This document shows, in pieces, positions 24,407 through 32,503 of a DNA stretch of 64,000 bases. Below the pieces are notes generated by a model, which saw only the letters and a program-made list of their open reading frames with translations, searched no databases and was not told where the DNA came from. Each line of letters opens with the position of its first letter. The first letter of the stretch is position 1. A program made the position numbers and the translations under genes. The DNA is taken from the NCBI GenBank assembly GCA_964552795.1, contig CAZKIO010000001.1:62001-126000 (forward strand), in the 5' to 3' direction. The DNA comes from JAEUHZ01 sp964552795 (GTDB lineage: Bacteria > Planctomycetota > UBA1135 > GCA-002686595).

Positions 24407-26140
24407 TCACGGCAGCGCGTCGATCTCGCGCGCCGTCCGCCAGCCCTGCGCGAGGTGCGTGCGCACTTCGGCGGGCTGCGCGGCGAGGTACGCCTCGGCG
24501 AGATCCGGACGGTAGCGGAACGTCTGATGGATGCGCCAGCCCATGCCGCGCAGCCAGGCGGCGCGATGCGTGTCGGGCACCGCGACCGCGAGCTGCTCGT
24601 CGAAGCGGTCGGCGCGGAAACGCGGCCCCAGGCCGGCGCGGCCGAGCGCTTCGCCCAACGGCCCGTGCGTCTCGGCCGGCAGCGCGTCGATGCGCGCGAA
24701 CGCGCCGGGAACGTCGTAGTTCCAGTCGGTGTGCAGGAACCGGCCCATCCCGCGCAGCGCGTCGAGCCAGTGCGGGCCGAAGGCCTGCCGCGCGAGTCCG
24801 ATCGCGACCGCGTCGTCGGCGCGAATGCGCTCGAACAGCGACTGCGCGACGGCCGGCGCCAGGTGGCGCGGGTCGTCGCGCAGCACCATCAGCGAGCGCA
24901 CGTTCTCGACCGCCTCGCTCGAGAGGCGCGGCAGCAGCTTGTCGAAGTACTCGGCGTAGGCGTAGCCCTTGGTGCGCGCGAGGTGGCGCAGGTTGGCGAC
25001 CGGCGCGGAGGCGTGACCGCCGCCCACCAGGCGGCCGAGATCGATCCCGCCGGCGATCACGGCGGCGGCGACGGCCGCGCCCGCGACGGCGCGCCCGCGA
25101 CCGCCCTGCTGCCACAGGTGCGCGCATCCTGCGCACGCCAGCAGCGTGAGGAACAACCACGGCGGCGCGAGCCGCAGGAGGAAGAACCACGCCGCGGGTT
25201 TCGCGGCGTCGTATTCCAGCGCGAGGCCGCTCGCGACGTAGGCCAGCGCGTAGAGGCCCAGGTACAGCGCGACGAGGCGCGGACCCGGCTCGCGCCAGCG
25301 CACGCCGGCGACGATGGCCGCGGCGAACAGCAGCGCGTGCGCCCACGTCAGCGGGTCGCGCGCGGTCAGGATCGGCGCGACCAGCCCCGCTGCGGAAGCG
25401 GCGAGTCCGATGCCCTCGCCGGGCACCGCCTCGCCGCGCACGATCAGCGCGTCGCGCCCGACCTGGAGGAACATGGCCAGCAGCGGCAGGGCTCCGGCCG
25501 CGAACGCGGCGAAGGCGGTGGCGGTCTCGTAGGCGTCGAGGCGCCCGCGACGCCGGACGAGCAAGGCGATCACCACGGCCGCCAGGACCGGCGCGAGCTG
25601 CAGCGAGAAGTACAGGCCGAACCCCGCCGACAGGCCCAGCAGGACGAGGTCGCGCGGGCGTCCGCGCTCGCGCGCCAGCACGCGCAAGGCGAACAGCAGG
25701 ACCAGCGTCACGAACAGGAGCGCCTCGTAGTGCGTGCCCAGGGCGAGCAGCGAGAAGCGCACGAACGGCGCCGGCGCGAACAGGACCGCGAGGCCCGCGA
25801 ACCACGCCGTCCCGGCCGGGAAGTGCTCGCGCGCGAGCTGCAGCAGCGCCGCGAGGAGCGCCGTGCCCAGCAGCAGCGCCGCGATCTTGACTGCCAGCAC
25901 GCTCTCTCCGAGGACGAGGAAGAGCAGCGCTTCGAGGTGCGATACGGCGAACCCGCCGCCCTCGTGCGGCACGTAGGCCAATGCAGGCCAGGGTGCCGGC
26001 ACGCCGTCGAGCAGCGCCTTGGCCGCGGCCGACTTGGCCAGCTCCTCGCCGAAGCCGAAGACGTCGGCGCAGGCGAGCACGGGCAGCGCGCGCAGCACGA
26101 GGTAGGCGACAAGCAGCAGCGCGAAGGCCCGGTTCGACAT
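24407..26140 (-). CDS. Polytopic GT-C-type membrane glycosyltransferase-like protein
   Basis: 577 residues from ATG 26140. About 10-11 hydrophobic segments in the first 370 residues, then a soluble C-terminal part of about 200 residues rich in Arg/Ala/His. An acidic motif after the first membrane helix (GFGEELAKS) fits the first-loop acidic site of GT-C enzymes. Sequence similarity to a named family is weak, so the substrate is unknown. The soluble tail could also mark a Planctomycetota-specific membrane protein. Start chosen because TATCCT ends 12 nt upstream; an earlier in-frame ATG at 26188 lies upstream of that promoter. Divergent from the next gene (91 bp). Confidence 0.6.
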   Translation of the reverse strand: MSNRAFALLLVAYLVLRALPVLACADVFGFGEELAKSAAAKALLDGVPAPWPALAYVPHEGGGFAVSHLEALLFLVLGESVLAVKIAALLLGTALLAALLQLAREHFPAGTAWFAGLAVLFAPAPFVRFSLLALGTHYEALLFVTLVLLFALRVLARERGRPRDLVLLGLSAGFGLYFSLQLAPVLAAVVIALLVRRRGRLDAYETATAFAAFAAGALPLLAMFLQVGRDALIVRGEAVPGEGIGLAASAAGLVAPILTARDPLTWAHALLFAAAIVAGVRWREPGPRLVALYLGLYALAYVASGLALEYDAAKPAAWFFLLRLAPPWLFLTLLACAGCAHLWQQGGRGRAVAGAAVAAAVIAGGIDLGRLVGGGHASAPVANLRHLARTKGYAYAEYFDKLLPRLSSEAVENVRSLMVLRDDPRHLAPAVAQSLFERIRADDAVAIGLARQAFGPHWLDALRGMGRFLHTDWNYDVPGAFARIDALPAETHGPLGEALGRAGLGPRFRADRFDEQLAVAVPDTHRAAWLRGMGWRIHQTFRYRPDLAEAYLAAQPAEVRTHLAQGWRTAREIDALP

Positions 26141-26152
26141 GCGTGCCGGGCG

Positions 26153-26158
26153 AGGATA
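26153..26158 (-). promoter_or_regulatory. -10-like TATCCT
   Basis: CG-TATCCT ends 12 nt before ATG 26140 on the minus strand. It excludes the longer start at 26188. Confidence 0.5.
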
Positions 26159-26231
26159 CGGGTGCGGCCCGGCGCGCCCAAGCTGCAACGCGGCGCTTGG
26201 GCGCGCCGCGTCGGCCGGGCAGGATGGGGCG

Positions 26232-27827
26232 ATGGCGACGGGGCGGGCCTGGCCGCGCGGAGCGTTGGTGCTGGCGGGGATCGCCCTGGCGGTCGCGGTG
26301 GTCGTGCGCCTCCACCGTCTCGATCTGCCGCTGGAACGCGACGAGGGCGAGTACGCCTACGGCGCGCGCCTGATCCTGGCCGGCGAGTTCTCGTACGAGA
26401 GCCTGCGCACGCTGAAGCTCCCCGGCGTCCACCTGGCGACGGCGCTCTTCTTCGCGCTGTTCGGCGAGACGGTGCAGGCGCTGCGCGCGGCCCTGCTCGC
26501 GTTCGACGTCGGCAGCGCGTTGACGCTGTTGTTCCTCGCGCGCGGGTTCGTGGGGCCGTGGGTCGCGGCCTGGGCGGCGGGGACGCTGGCGCTCCTGCAG
26601 ACGAGCCTCACCTTCCTGGGCCTGTTCGCACACGCCGAGAGCTTCGCGCTGTTCCCGGCGCTGCTCGGGATCCTGTTGGCGGTGCGCGCCGCGCGGGACG
26701 GGGGCCTCGCCACGTGGGCGGCGAGCGGTCTCGCCTTCGGCGCCGCGTTCCTGATGAAGCAGCCCGCCGTGCTGTTCGCCGCGCTGGGCGCAGCGGGCGC
26801 GCTCGCGGCGGCGCGACGCGACGGCGCGAGAACGCTCCCGGCGCGCCTCGCGGCGCTGGGCCTCGGCGCGGCGCTGCCCTTCGCGCTCGTGTGCGCGTGG
26901 ATGGCCGCGATCGGCGGATTCGGCGCGTTCTGGTTCACCACCGTGACCTACGCGCGCGCCTACACGTCGGACGCGACGCTCGCGCAAGGCCTGGCGGCGG
27001 TCGGCGACCAGTTCGCCGCGTGGTGGCACTTCCAGGGCGCGTTCGTCGCGCTCGCGGCCGTCGGGGCGCTCGGCTTCTTCCTGCGGGCCGAGCTGCGCCC
27101 GCACCTGCCCGCGCTGGGCGCCCTTCTGGTCGCGGGCGCCGCCGCCACGTCCGTGGGCCTCTACTTCCGCACGCACTACTTCGTGTTCGTGCTGCCGGCG
27201 ATCGCGCTCCTGTGCGCGGCGGGCGCCGCGTCGCTCTCGGGCTGGCTCGGCCGCAGCGACCGCGCGCGCGGCGCGATCCTCGTCGGCACGCTGGCGCTCG
27301 CGGCGACGCTGGGCGCGCGCGCCGAACGCGAGTCGTTGTGGACCGGCGATCCCGCGACGGTGACGGCGCGCTTGTACCACCCCAACCCGACGGGCGAGAT
27401 CGCTCCGCTGATCGACTGGATCCGCGCGCACTCGCGGCCCGAGGACACGATCGCCGTCCTGGGCTCCGAGCCGCAGATCCCGTTCCTCGCCGACCGCCGC
27501 TCGGCCACCGGCTACGTCTACATGTACCCGCTGTTCGAGCGGCACGAGCACGCCCGCGCGATGCACGGACGCGCGATCGCCGACATCGAAGCCGCAGACC
27601 CGGCGTTCGTGGTGCTGGTCAACGTGTCCAGCTCGTGGCTGCAGCGCACCGGCTCCGACACGCGGATCCTGGACTGGTGGGCCGGCGAGGCGCGCGAGCG
27701 CTGGCGGCTGGATGCCGTGCTCGACCTGTCGCAGCCCTTCCGGCCCGTGTGGATCACCGGCGACGCGGCGCGCGCGCACCGGCCGGCGGGACGGAGCTGG
27801 ATCTCGCTCTTCGCGCGCAGGTCGTGA
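26232..27827 (+). CDS. Glycosyltransferase family 39-like membrane protein (ArnT/PMT type)
   Basis: 531 residues, about 10 membrane segments. Seen: the acidic ERDEGEYAYGAR motif in the first external loop (about residues 37-48), typical of GT39 enzymes that move a sugar from polyprenyl phosphate to lipid A or protein. A later external domain starts around DTIAVLGSEPQIPFLADRRSATGYVYMYP. Probably acts on the outer leaflet of the inner membrane. Divergent from the 24407 gene and convergent, 12 bp apart, with a small secreted protein gene. Acceptor unknown. Confidence 0.82.
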   Translation: MATGRAWPRGALVLAGIALAVAVVVRLHRLDLPLERDEGEYAYGARLILAGEFSYESLRTLKLPGVHLATALFFALFGETVQALRAALLAFDVGSALTLLFLARGFVGPWVAAWAAGTLALLQTSLTFLGLFAHAESFALFPALLGILLAVRAARDGGLATWAASGLAFGAAFLMKQPAVLFAALGAAGALAAARRDGARTLPARLAALGLGAALPFALVCAWMAAIGGFGAFWFTTVTYARAYTSDATLAQGLAAVGDQFAAWWHFQGAFVALAAVGALGFFLRAELRPHLPALGALLVAGAAATSVGLYFRTHYFVFVLPAIALLCAAGAASLSGWLGRSDRARGAILVGTLALAATLGARAERESLWTGDPATVTARLYHPNPTGEIAPLIDWIRAHSRPEDTIAVLGSEPQIPFLADRRSATGYVYMYPLFERHEHARAMHGRAIADIEAADPAFVVLVNVSSSWLQRTGSDTRILDWWAGEARERWRLDAVLDLSQPFRPVWITGDAARAHRPAGRSWISLFARRS

Positions 27828-27839
27828 CGCGGAGGCCCG

Positions 27840-28250
27840 TCAGCCGCCCGGACACAGCCGCGTGATCGCGCTCGCGCCGGTCTGGCCGGTGTAGACGTCG
27901 CGCCACAGGAGCTGCGCCCAGCCGTCCTCCAGCTCGGCGGGGCGGCCGGCGATGCGCACGATCGCGGTGCCGTCGCCGTCCGCGCGCGTGCTGCCCAGGC
28001 GCGCGAGCGGTTCGGCCACGCACAGGCGGCCCGAGCCGAAGACCGGGCCGTTCTCGACGCGCGTCCCGCCGACGAGGAACCCGACCGAATGGGCCGGGAC
28101 GCCGATCGCGACGGCGATCGCGGCGCCACCGGAGCCCAGGCAGGCCAGCGGCGCGCCCGGACACGGACCCGCGTACGCCGGCTCGAGCGGTGCGGCGGTG
28201 GCGATCGCGGCGTTCATCGCCAACCCGGCGGCCATGGGGACGAGGCGCAT
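27840..28250 (-). CDS. Small secreted protein, possible relative of the cysteine module
   Basis: 136 residues. Signal peptide about 1-20, mature protein with four cysteines (CPGAPLAC, RLCV, RLCPGG). The order of GSGRLCV, then R..., DGDGTA, then Q-LLWRD-Y resembles the FGDGLRC ... YQxWYRN order of the larger cysteine modules in this window, but the match is loose. AGGAGG is 6 nt upstream of ATG 28250, the best Shine-Dalgarno in the area. Another ATG at 28254 lies in a different frame. Function unknown. Confidence 0.6.
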   Translation of the reverse strand: MRLVPMAAGLAMNAAIATAAPLEPAYAGPCPGAPLACLGSGGAAIAVAIGVPAHSVGFLVGGTRVENGPVFGSGRLCVAEPLARLGSTRADGDGTAIVRIAGRPAELEDGWAQLLWRDVYTGQTGASAITRLCPGG

Positions 28251-28404
28251 CCATACCCTCCTGCGTACGAGGTGCGTCCGCCCCGTGGCGATCGGTCGGC
28301 AGCGGGGGGACGGAAGCGGACGACGACCGGCCGGGAACTTTCTGCCGGGGAGGAGCGGAAAAACCGGAGACGGACCGCGGGCCGCGCGCGGGGCGGCGCG
28401 GACC

Positions 28405-29781
28405 TCACACGTTGCGGCGCAGCAGGGCCAGCCCCTCGCGCGCCTGCCGGGCCAGCTCGCCGGGGCTGCCGGCGTCGCGCAGCCGGCGCCACAGGTACTT
28501 CGGGCGCAGGTAGAAGCGGCGCACCATCTGCTTCTTGAGGTCGAGCATCTCTCCGCGTTCGAGGTGCTTCGTGGGCAGGAACGCGTCGGCGCCGCCCTGG
28601 TCCATCACGAGGTCGTCCTCGCCGCACAGGCCCAGGTCGATCGCCTGGCGCCGGAACGCGGTGCCGAAGCGCGGGACGGCCATGTTGAGCGACAGGAAAT
28701 CGACGTCGAGTTCGAGCGCGAGGTCGAGCGTGCGGTGCAGTGAACCGGCGTCCTCTTCGGGCAGCCCGACGATGAACGTGCCGACGGTGCGCAGGCCGTG
28801 GCGCTTGGCGCGCAGGAAGCCGGCGCGCACCTCGTCGACCGAATAGCCCTTCTTGTACGCGGCGAGGCGCGCGTCGTCGGCGCTCTCGACGCCCAGGATC
28901 AGCGTGTGGCAGCCGGCGCGCTTCATGGCCGAGAGCAGCTCGTCGGTGGCCGTGTCGGGGCGCGTGAACGCGGTCCACGACAGGTCGCCGCGCTCCTCGA
29001 GGCCGCGGCACAGCTCCTGCGCGCGCGAACGCTGCGCGCCGAAGGTCTGGTCGACGAAGAAGACCTCGCGGATGCCGAGCGCGCGCACGTGGTCGATCTC
29101 GGCCAGCGCGTCGGCGACCGGGCGCGTCTTGAAGCCCAGCGTCCCGATCACGCAGAACGTGCACGGGTAGGGGCAGCCGTAGTCGGTCAGCACCGTCGCG
29201 AACGGTGTCGCGCGCGCGAACGAGAAGCGGTAGCCCTCGCGCGGGAACAGCTCGTGGCGCGGCATCGGCACGCGGAACGTGCCCTTGCGCGCGCCGCGAC
29301 GGACGCGCGCGATCGTGCCATCGGGGCGGCGCACGGTGGCTTCCTCGATGGCGTCGAGGTCGCGGTCCAGCCAGCGCAGCACGTCGGGCGTCGAGAAATC
29401 GTGCAGCGCGAGCTCGAGCCACGGTTCCTCGGCGAGGCGCCGTTCGCTGTGCTCGTGCAGCACGTCGCCGATCGCGGCGATTCTCCGGCCGCGCGCGGCT
29501 TGATCCGCCAGGAACTCACGGTCCTCGGGCCACGAGACCGCGCCCACCAGGCTCACGATCGCGTCGGGCGCCAGCGCGTCGATGCGCGCGCGCGCGGCGG
29601 CCGGGTCGAGGCGTTCGGCCATGCAGTCCAGCACGTGCGTCTCGTGCGCGCTCGCGACCGTGCCCGACAGCACCACCAGGTCCACCGGGTGGAACAGGTA
29701 GTTCGACTTCGTGGTCTTCGAGCAGAGGTAGTCGCGGATGTAGACGCGTCGGCCCGGCGGGTTGAGCAGCAGCACCCTCAC
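28405..29781 (-). CDS. B12-binding-domain radical SAM enzyme
   Basis: 458 residues. N-terminal cobalamin-binding-like Rossmann region (VRVLLLNPPG ... DAIVSLVGAVSW), then the radical SAM cluster motif CPYPCTFC near residue 201, then a TIM-barrel-like region with FVDQTFG and TLILGVESADD. The reaction (methyl transfer or other radical chemistry) cannot be read from sequence. The GTG start overlaps the stop of the GT9 gene (GTGA), so the two form an operon and are probably co-regulated. This suggests modification of an envelope lipid or glycan (inference). Confidence 0.87.
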   Translation of the reverse strand: MRVLLLNPPGRRVYIRDYLCSKTTKSNYLFHPVDLVVLSGTVASAHETHVLDCMAERLDPAAARARIDALAPDAIVSLVGAVSWPEDREFLADQAARGRRIAAIGDVLHEHSERRLAEEPWLELALHDFSTPDVLRWLDRDLDAIEEATVRRPDGTIARVRRGARKGTFRVPMPRHELFPREGYRFSFARATPFATVLTDYGCPYPCTFCVIGTLGFKTRPVADALAEIDHVRALGIREVFFVDQTFGAQRSRAQELCRGLEERGDLSWTAFTRPDTATDELLSAMKRAGCHTLILGVESADDARLAAYKKGYSVDEVRAGFLRAKRHGLRTVGTFIVGLPEEDAGSLHRTLDLALELDVDFLSLNMAVPRFGTAFRRQAIDLGLCGEDDLVMDQGGADAFLPTKHLERGEMLDLKKQMVRRFYLRPKYLWRRLRDAGSPGELARQAREGLALLRRNV

Positions 29782-31079
29782 GGGGTCGTGCGCTCCGCGC
29801 CGGCCCCGGGCAGCGGGGCGCCGCCGCGCAGGAGGTGCAGCCCGCCGCGGGCCTTGCGGCGCGCCGCGGGCACGAGCTCGGCGTCGAGCAGCCACGCGCG
29901 CGTCTCGGACAGCACCACGCCGACGGACAGGTTCACGAGGCACTCGGGGAAGCCGCGCACGCAGTTGGCGAGCTTGTTGTCGTGCACGTTGATGCACGGG
30001 CTGCACACGGGCGGGCGCCACAGCGCGCTGGCGCGCTCGCCGATCGGGCCGTACATGACCGGCGTCTCGGGTCCGAACAGTCCGATCGTGGGCGTGTTGA
30101 GCGCGGCGCCGATGTGCATCGGTCCCGAGTCGTTGCTGACCAGCGTGCGCGCGCCGGCCAGCACGGCGCACAGCTCGGAGATCTTCAGCTTGCCGGAGAG
30201 GTCGACGACCATCCCGCGCGGCACGCGGCCGACCTGTGCGGCGATCGTGCGGACGTAGGGCGCCTCGGACTTCGCGCCGACGAACACGACCGGCACGCCG
30301 TCCTCCAGGGCCAGCGTGCGCGCCAGTTCGGCGAAGGAGCGCGCCGGCCAGCGCCGCTCCAGCGAGAGCACTCCCGCGTTGGGGTTCAGCACGACGTAGC
30401 CGCGGCCGGCGGGCAGGCCCGCGGCCTCGAGCTTGGCCAGCGCGGAGGCGCGCTCGGACGCCGACGGCGCGAACGGCCGCAGGTCCTCGGCGCGGATGTC
30501 GCGTCCGTCCTCGCCGCCGGCCAGCGCGCGGAAGTTGCGCGCCACGTGCCAGTAGCGGTTGAAGGGGACCGTGCGGTCGTGGAAGCCGCCGCGCCAGACG
30601 TGCGGCGACTCGAACCCGCAGGTCTCCTCCGCGCCCGTCGCCAGCGAGATCAGCGCCGAGAAGCGCGTGAAGAACTCGAAGTCGTACACGCTCTCGAAGT
30701 GCCGCGCTCGCAGGAGGCGCACGAGACGCAGGATCCGCTGCGTCAGCCGTCCCCAGGCGCGCGGGCCCGTTCCGGCGCTGACGTCGAGCGTGACGACGTC
30801 GTCGAAGACGCCCAGGCCGCGCGCGAAGGGCTCGTTGCGGCGCAGCGTCAGCAGCGTGAAGCGCGCCTTGGGGTGGCGGCGGCGCAGCGCCAGCACGGCC
30901 GGCGTCAGGAGCTGGAGGCTGCCGATGCCCCAGAACTTGATCAGCAGCACCTCCTTGGGCTCCTCCTCGGACCGCTGGCGCAACGCGCGGGCCCAGCGCA
31001 GGGGCTGGAGGGCGGTGCACAGGATCCGGCCCAGCAGTTGGTCGGCCTGCTGGAGGCGCTTCATGGGGATGTCGGACAT
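29778..31079 (-). CDS. Glycosyltransferase family 9 (heptosyltransferase-like)
   Basis: 433 residues. Seen: N-terminal EEPKEVLLIKFWGIGSLQLLTPAVLALRRRHP, the heptosyltransferase KxxxIGD-like entry, and a C-terminal ADP-sugar region SNDSGPMHIGAALNTPTIGLFGPETPVMYGP. These fit WaaC/WaaF/RfaQ-type enzymes of LPS core synthesis. A C-terminal cysteine cluster (CSPCINVHDNKLANC) is an extra seen in some relatives. Its presence implies an LPS-like outer-membrane glycan in this organism. TAGATT sits 18 nt upstream of ATG 31079. Confidence 0.85.
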   Translation of the reverse strand: MSDIPMKRLQQADQLLGRILCTALQPLRWARALRQRSEEEPKEVLLIKFWGIGSLQLLTPAVLALRRRHPKARFTLLTLRRNEPFARGLGVFDDVVTLDVSAGTGPRAWGRLTQRILRLVRLLRARHFESVYDFEFFTRFSALISLATGAEETCGFESPHVWRGGFHDRTVPFNRYWHVARNFRALAGGEDGRDIRAEDLRPFAPSASERASALAKLEAAGLPAGRGYVVLNPNAGVLSLERRWPARSFAELARTLALEDGVPVVFVGAKSEAPYVRTIAAQVGRVPRGMVVDLSGKLKISELCAVLAGARTLVSNDSGPMHIGAALNTPTIGLFGPETPVMYGPIGERASALWRPPVCSPCINVHDNKLANCVRGFPECLVNLSVGVVLSETRAWLLDAELVPAARRKARGGLHLLRGGAPLPGAGAERTTP

Positions 31080-31097
31080 GGGGCCGGGCGAAGAAAC

Positions 31098-31103
31098 AAT
31101 CTA
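31098..31103 (-). promoter_or_regulatory. -10-like TAGATT
   Basis: GG-TAGATT ends 18 nt before ATG 31079 on the minus strand, heading the GT9-radical SAM operon. Confidence 0.5.
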
Positions 31104-31179
31104 CCGCAGGCATTCCGCTGCGGGGGTCGCGCGAGCCCTTCATCCCCGGGGCGACGCAGCGCCGGCCCCGCGGGCGCCG

Positions 31180-32298
31180 TCAACCGTCCAGGGCGAGGCG
31201 CAGGAACGCGATGCGGCCGTAGTCGTCGCGCTCGAACAGGCAGCCGACGGAGCCGCGTTCCAGGCGCACCAGGCACGAGTAGGCGAAGCTCCCGGCGTGG
31301 ATGGGGCGCGCGCCGGGCCAGGTGCGGCCGTCGTCGGGGCTCCAGCGCAGCAGCCCGCCGGCCCGGCTGCTGCGCGAGGCCGGATTCGAGAACACGAGGA
31401 GCGGCCGGCCGGTGGGGCTTTCCGCGCGGATCAGGCTGGCCTGGCACTCGGGCTCGACGAGCGCCGGCTCGTCCACCAGCGCGGACCACGTCGCGCCGCC
31501 GTCGCGGCTCGTCGCGACCTTGCGGACCCGCGCACCGCCGATGCTGCGCGCGTTGAGGAGCAAGGTCCCGTCCTGGAGCTCGGCCACCTGCGCCTCGTTG
31601 CCGCGCCCCGGCGGCCGCGGGTCGGCGGCCGCGCCGCGGCTCCAGGTGTCCCCGCCGTCATCGCTGAACGCCGCGTAGACGTTCCACGCGCCGTAGGGCC
31701 CCTCGTTGAACGGGACCACGACGCGACCGCGGTGCGCGCCGGAGCGCAGCACGATTCCGACGCCCGGGCCGCTCGCGATGCTGGTCGCAGTGTCGGGCCG
31801 CTTGACCGAGCGGGTGATCTCGCGCGGCGCCGACCACGTCAGGCCCTCGTCGTCGGAGTGCGTCACGTAGCACCGGCAGGCCCGCGGGTCCTCGTAACCG
31901 GGCACGGCCCGGCGCTCGTCGAAGCCCTTCAGGTAGCGCTGGTAGAGCAGCAGCACGCGGCCCGTCGCCGGCAACACGACGGCGGTGGGGTTGTTCAGCG
32001 CGTTCGCGCCGTCCTGGGCCACGACGATCAGCGGGCCCCAGGTCGCGCCGCCGTCGCCGCTGCGCTTCAGGACGATGTCGTTCTCGGCGTGGTCGGACTT
32101 CGTGGCGCGGCCCTCGGCGAACGCGAGCAAAGTGCCGCGCGCGGTGCGGACGATCGACGGAATGCGGTAGGCCGGGTACCCGTCGCGTCCGCCCTCGAAC
32201 ACGTCGACGGGCACCTCACCCGCCGCGCGGGTCGGGGCGGCGTGCGGGCTCGCGCAGCCGGTGGCCACGAGCGCGAGGCAGAGCACGGCGAGGCGCAT
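31180..32298 (-). CDS. Sialidase-like BNR-repeat lipoprotein
   Basis: 372 residues. Lipoprotein signal with lipobox VATGC (Cys15). Seen: the YRIPSIV motif (family FRIP, contributing a catalytic Arg) and five Asp-box repeats SxDxGxTW (SGDGGATW, SDDEGLTW, SDDGGDTW, SRDGGATW, SPDDGRTW). This is a six-bladed propeller of the exo-alpha-sialidase family (GH33-like). Enzyme activity on sialic acid is plausible but could be another glycan. It would sit on a membrane, probably facing outward. TATGGT ends 10 nt before the ATG at 32298. Confidence 0.88.
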   Translation of the reverse strand: MRLAVLCLALVATGCASPHAAPTRAAGEVPVDVFEGGRDGYPAYRIPSIVRTARGTLLAFAEGRATKSDHAENDIVLKRSGDGGATWGPLIVVAQDGANALNNPTAVVLPATGRVLLLYQRYLKGFDERRAVPGYEDPRACRCYVTHSDDEGLTWSAPREITRSVKRPDTATSIASGPGVGIVLRSGAHRGRVVVPFNEGPYGAWNVYAAFSDDGGDTWSRGAAADPRPPGRGNEAQVAELQDGTLLLNARSIGGARVRKVATSRDGGATWSALVDEPALVEPECQASLIRAESPTGRPLLVFSNPASRSSRAGGLLRWSPDDGRTWPGARPIHAGSFAYSCLVRLERGSVGCLFERDDYGRIAFLRLALDG

Positions 32299-32308
32299 CA
32301 CGGCGCAC

Positions 32309-32314
32309 ACCATA
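32309..32314 (-). promoter_or_regulatory. -10-like TATGGT
   Basis: TATGGT ends 10 nt before ATG 32298 on the minus strand. Implies a nearly leaderless mRNA. Confidence 0.4.
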
Positions 32315-32503
32315 GACGCAGTCGCCGCGCGGCGCCCCATGTGGGGGGGCGGCGCACGGCCGGATGCAGCGGGTGCTGCCGGGTGCCCGCCGGGGCCGAG
32401 CTGCGTCGGCGCCGGGATCCCCGGAATCTCTCGACCGTCGGTTCCCGGGCGTACGAACTCCGCACAGACTCTCCCACAGACCCGCCGCCCTCGGAGGACG
32501 CCC

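Noticed and set aside
24338..27865. Very long open frames opposite or out of frame with real genes (for example about 1,175 codons here, and 9686-13891 and 54033-59417)
   Set aside because: High GC removes stop codons. These frames lack recognisable domains, are Arg/Ala/Gly-rich, and conflict with genes that have clear motifs.
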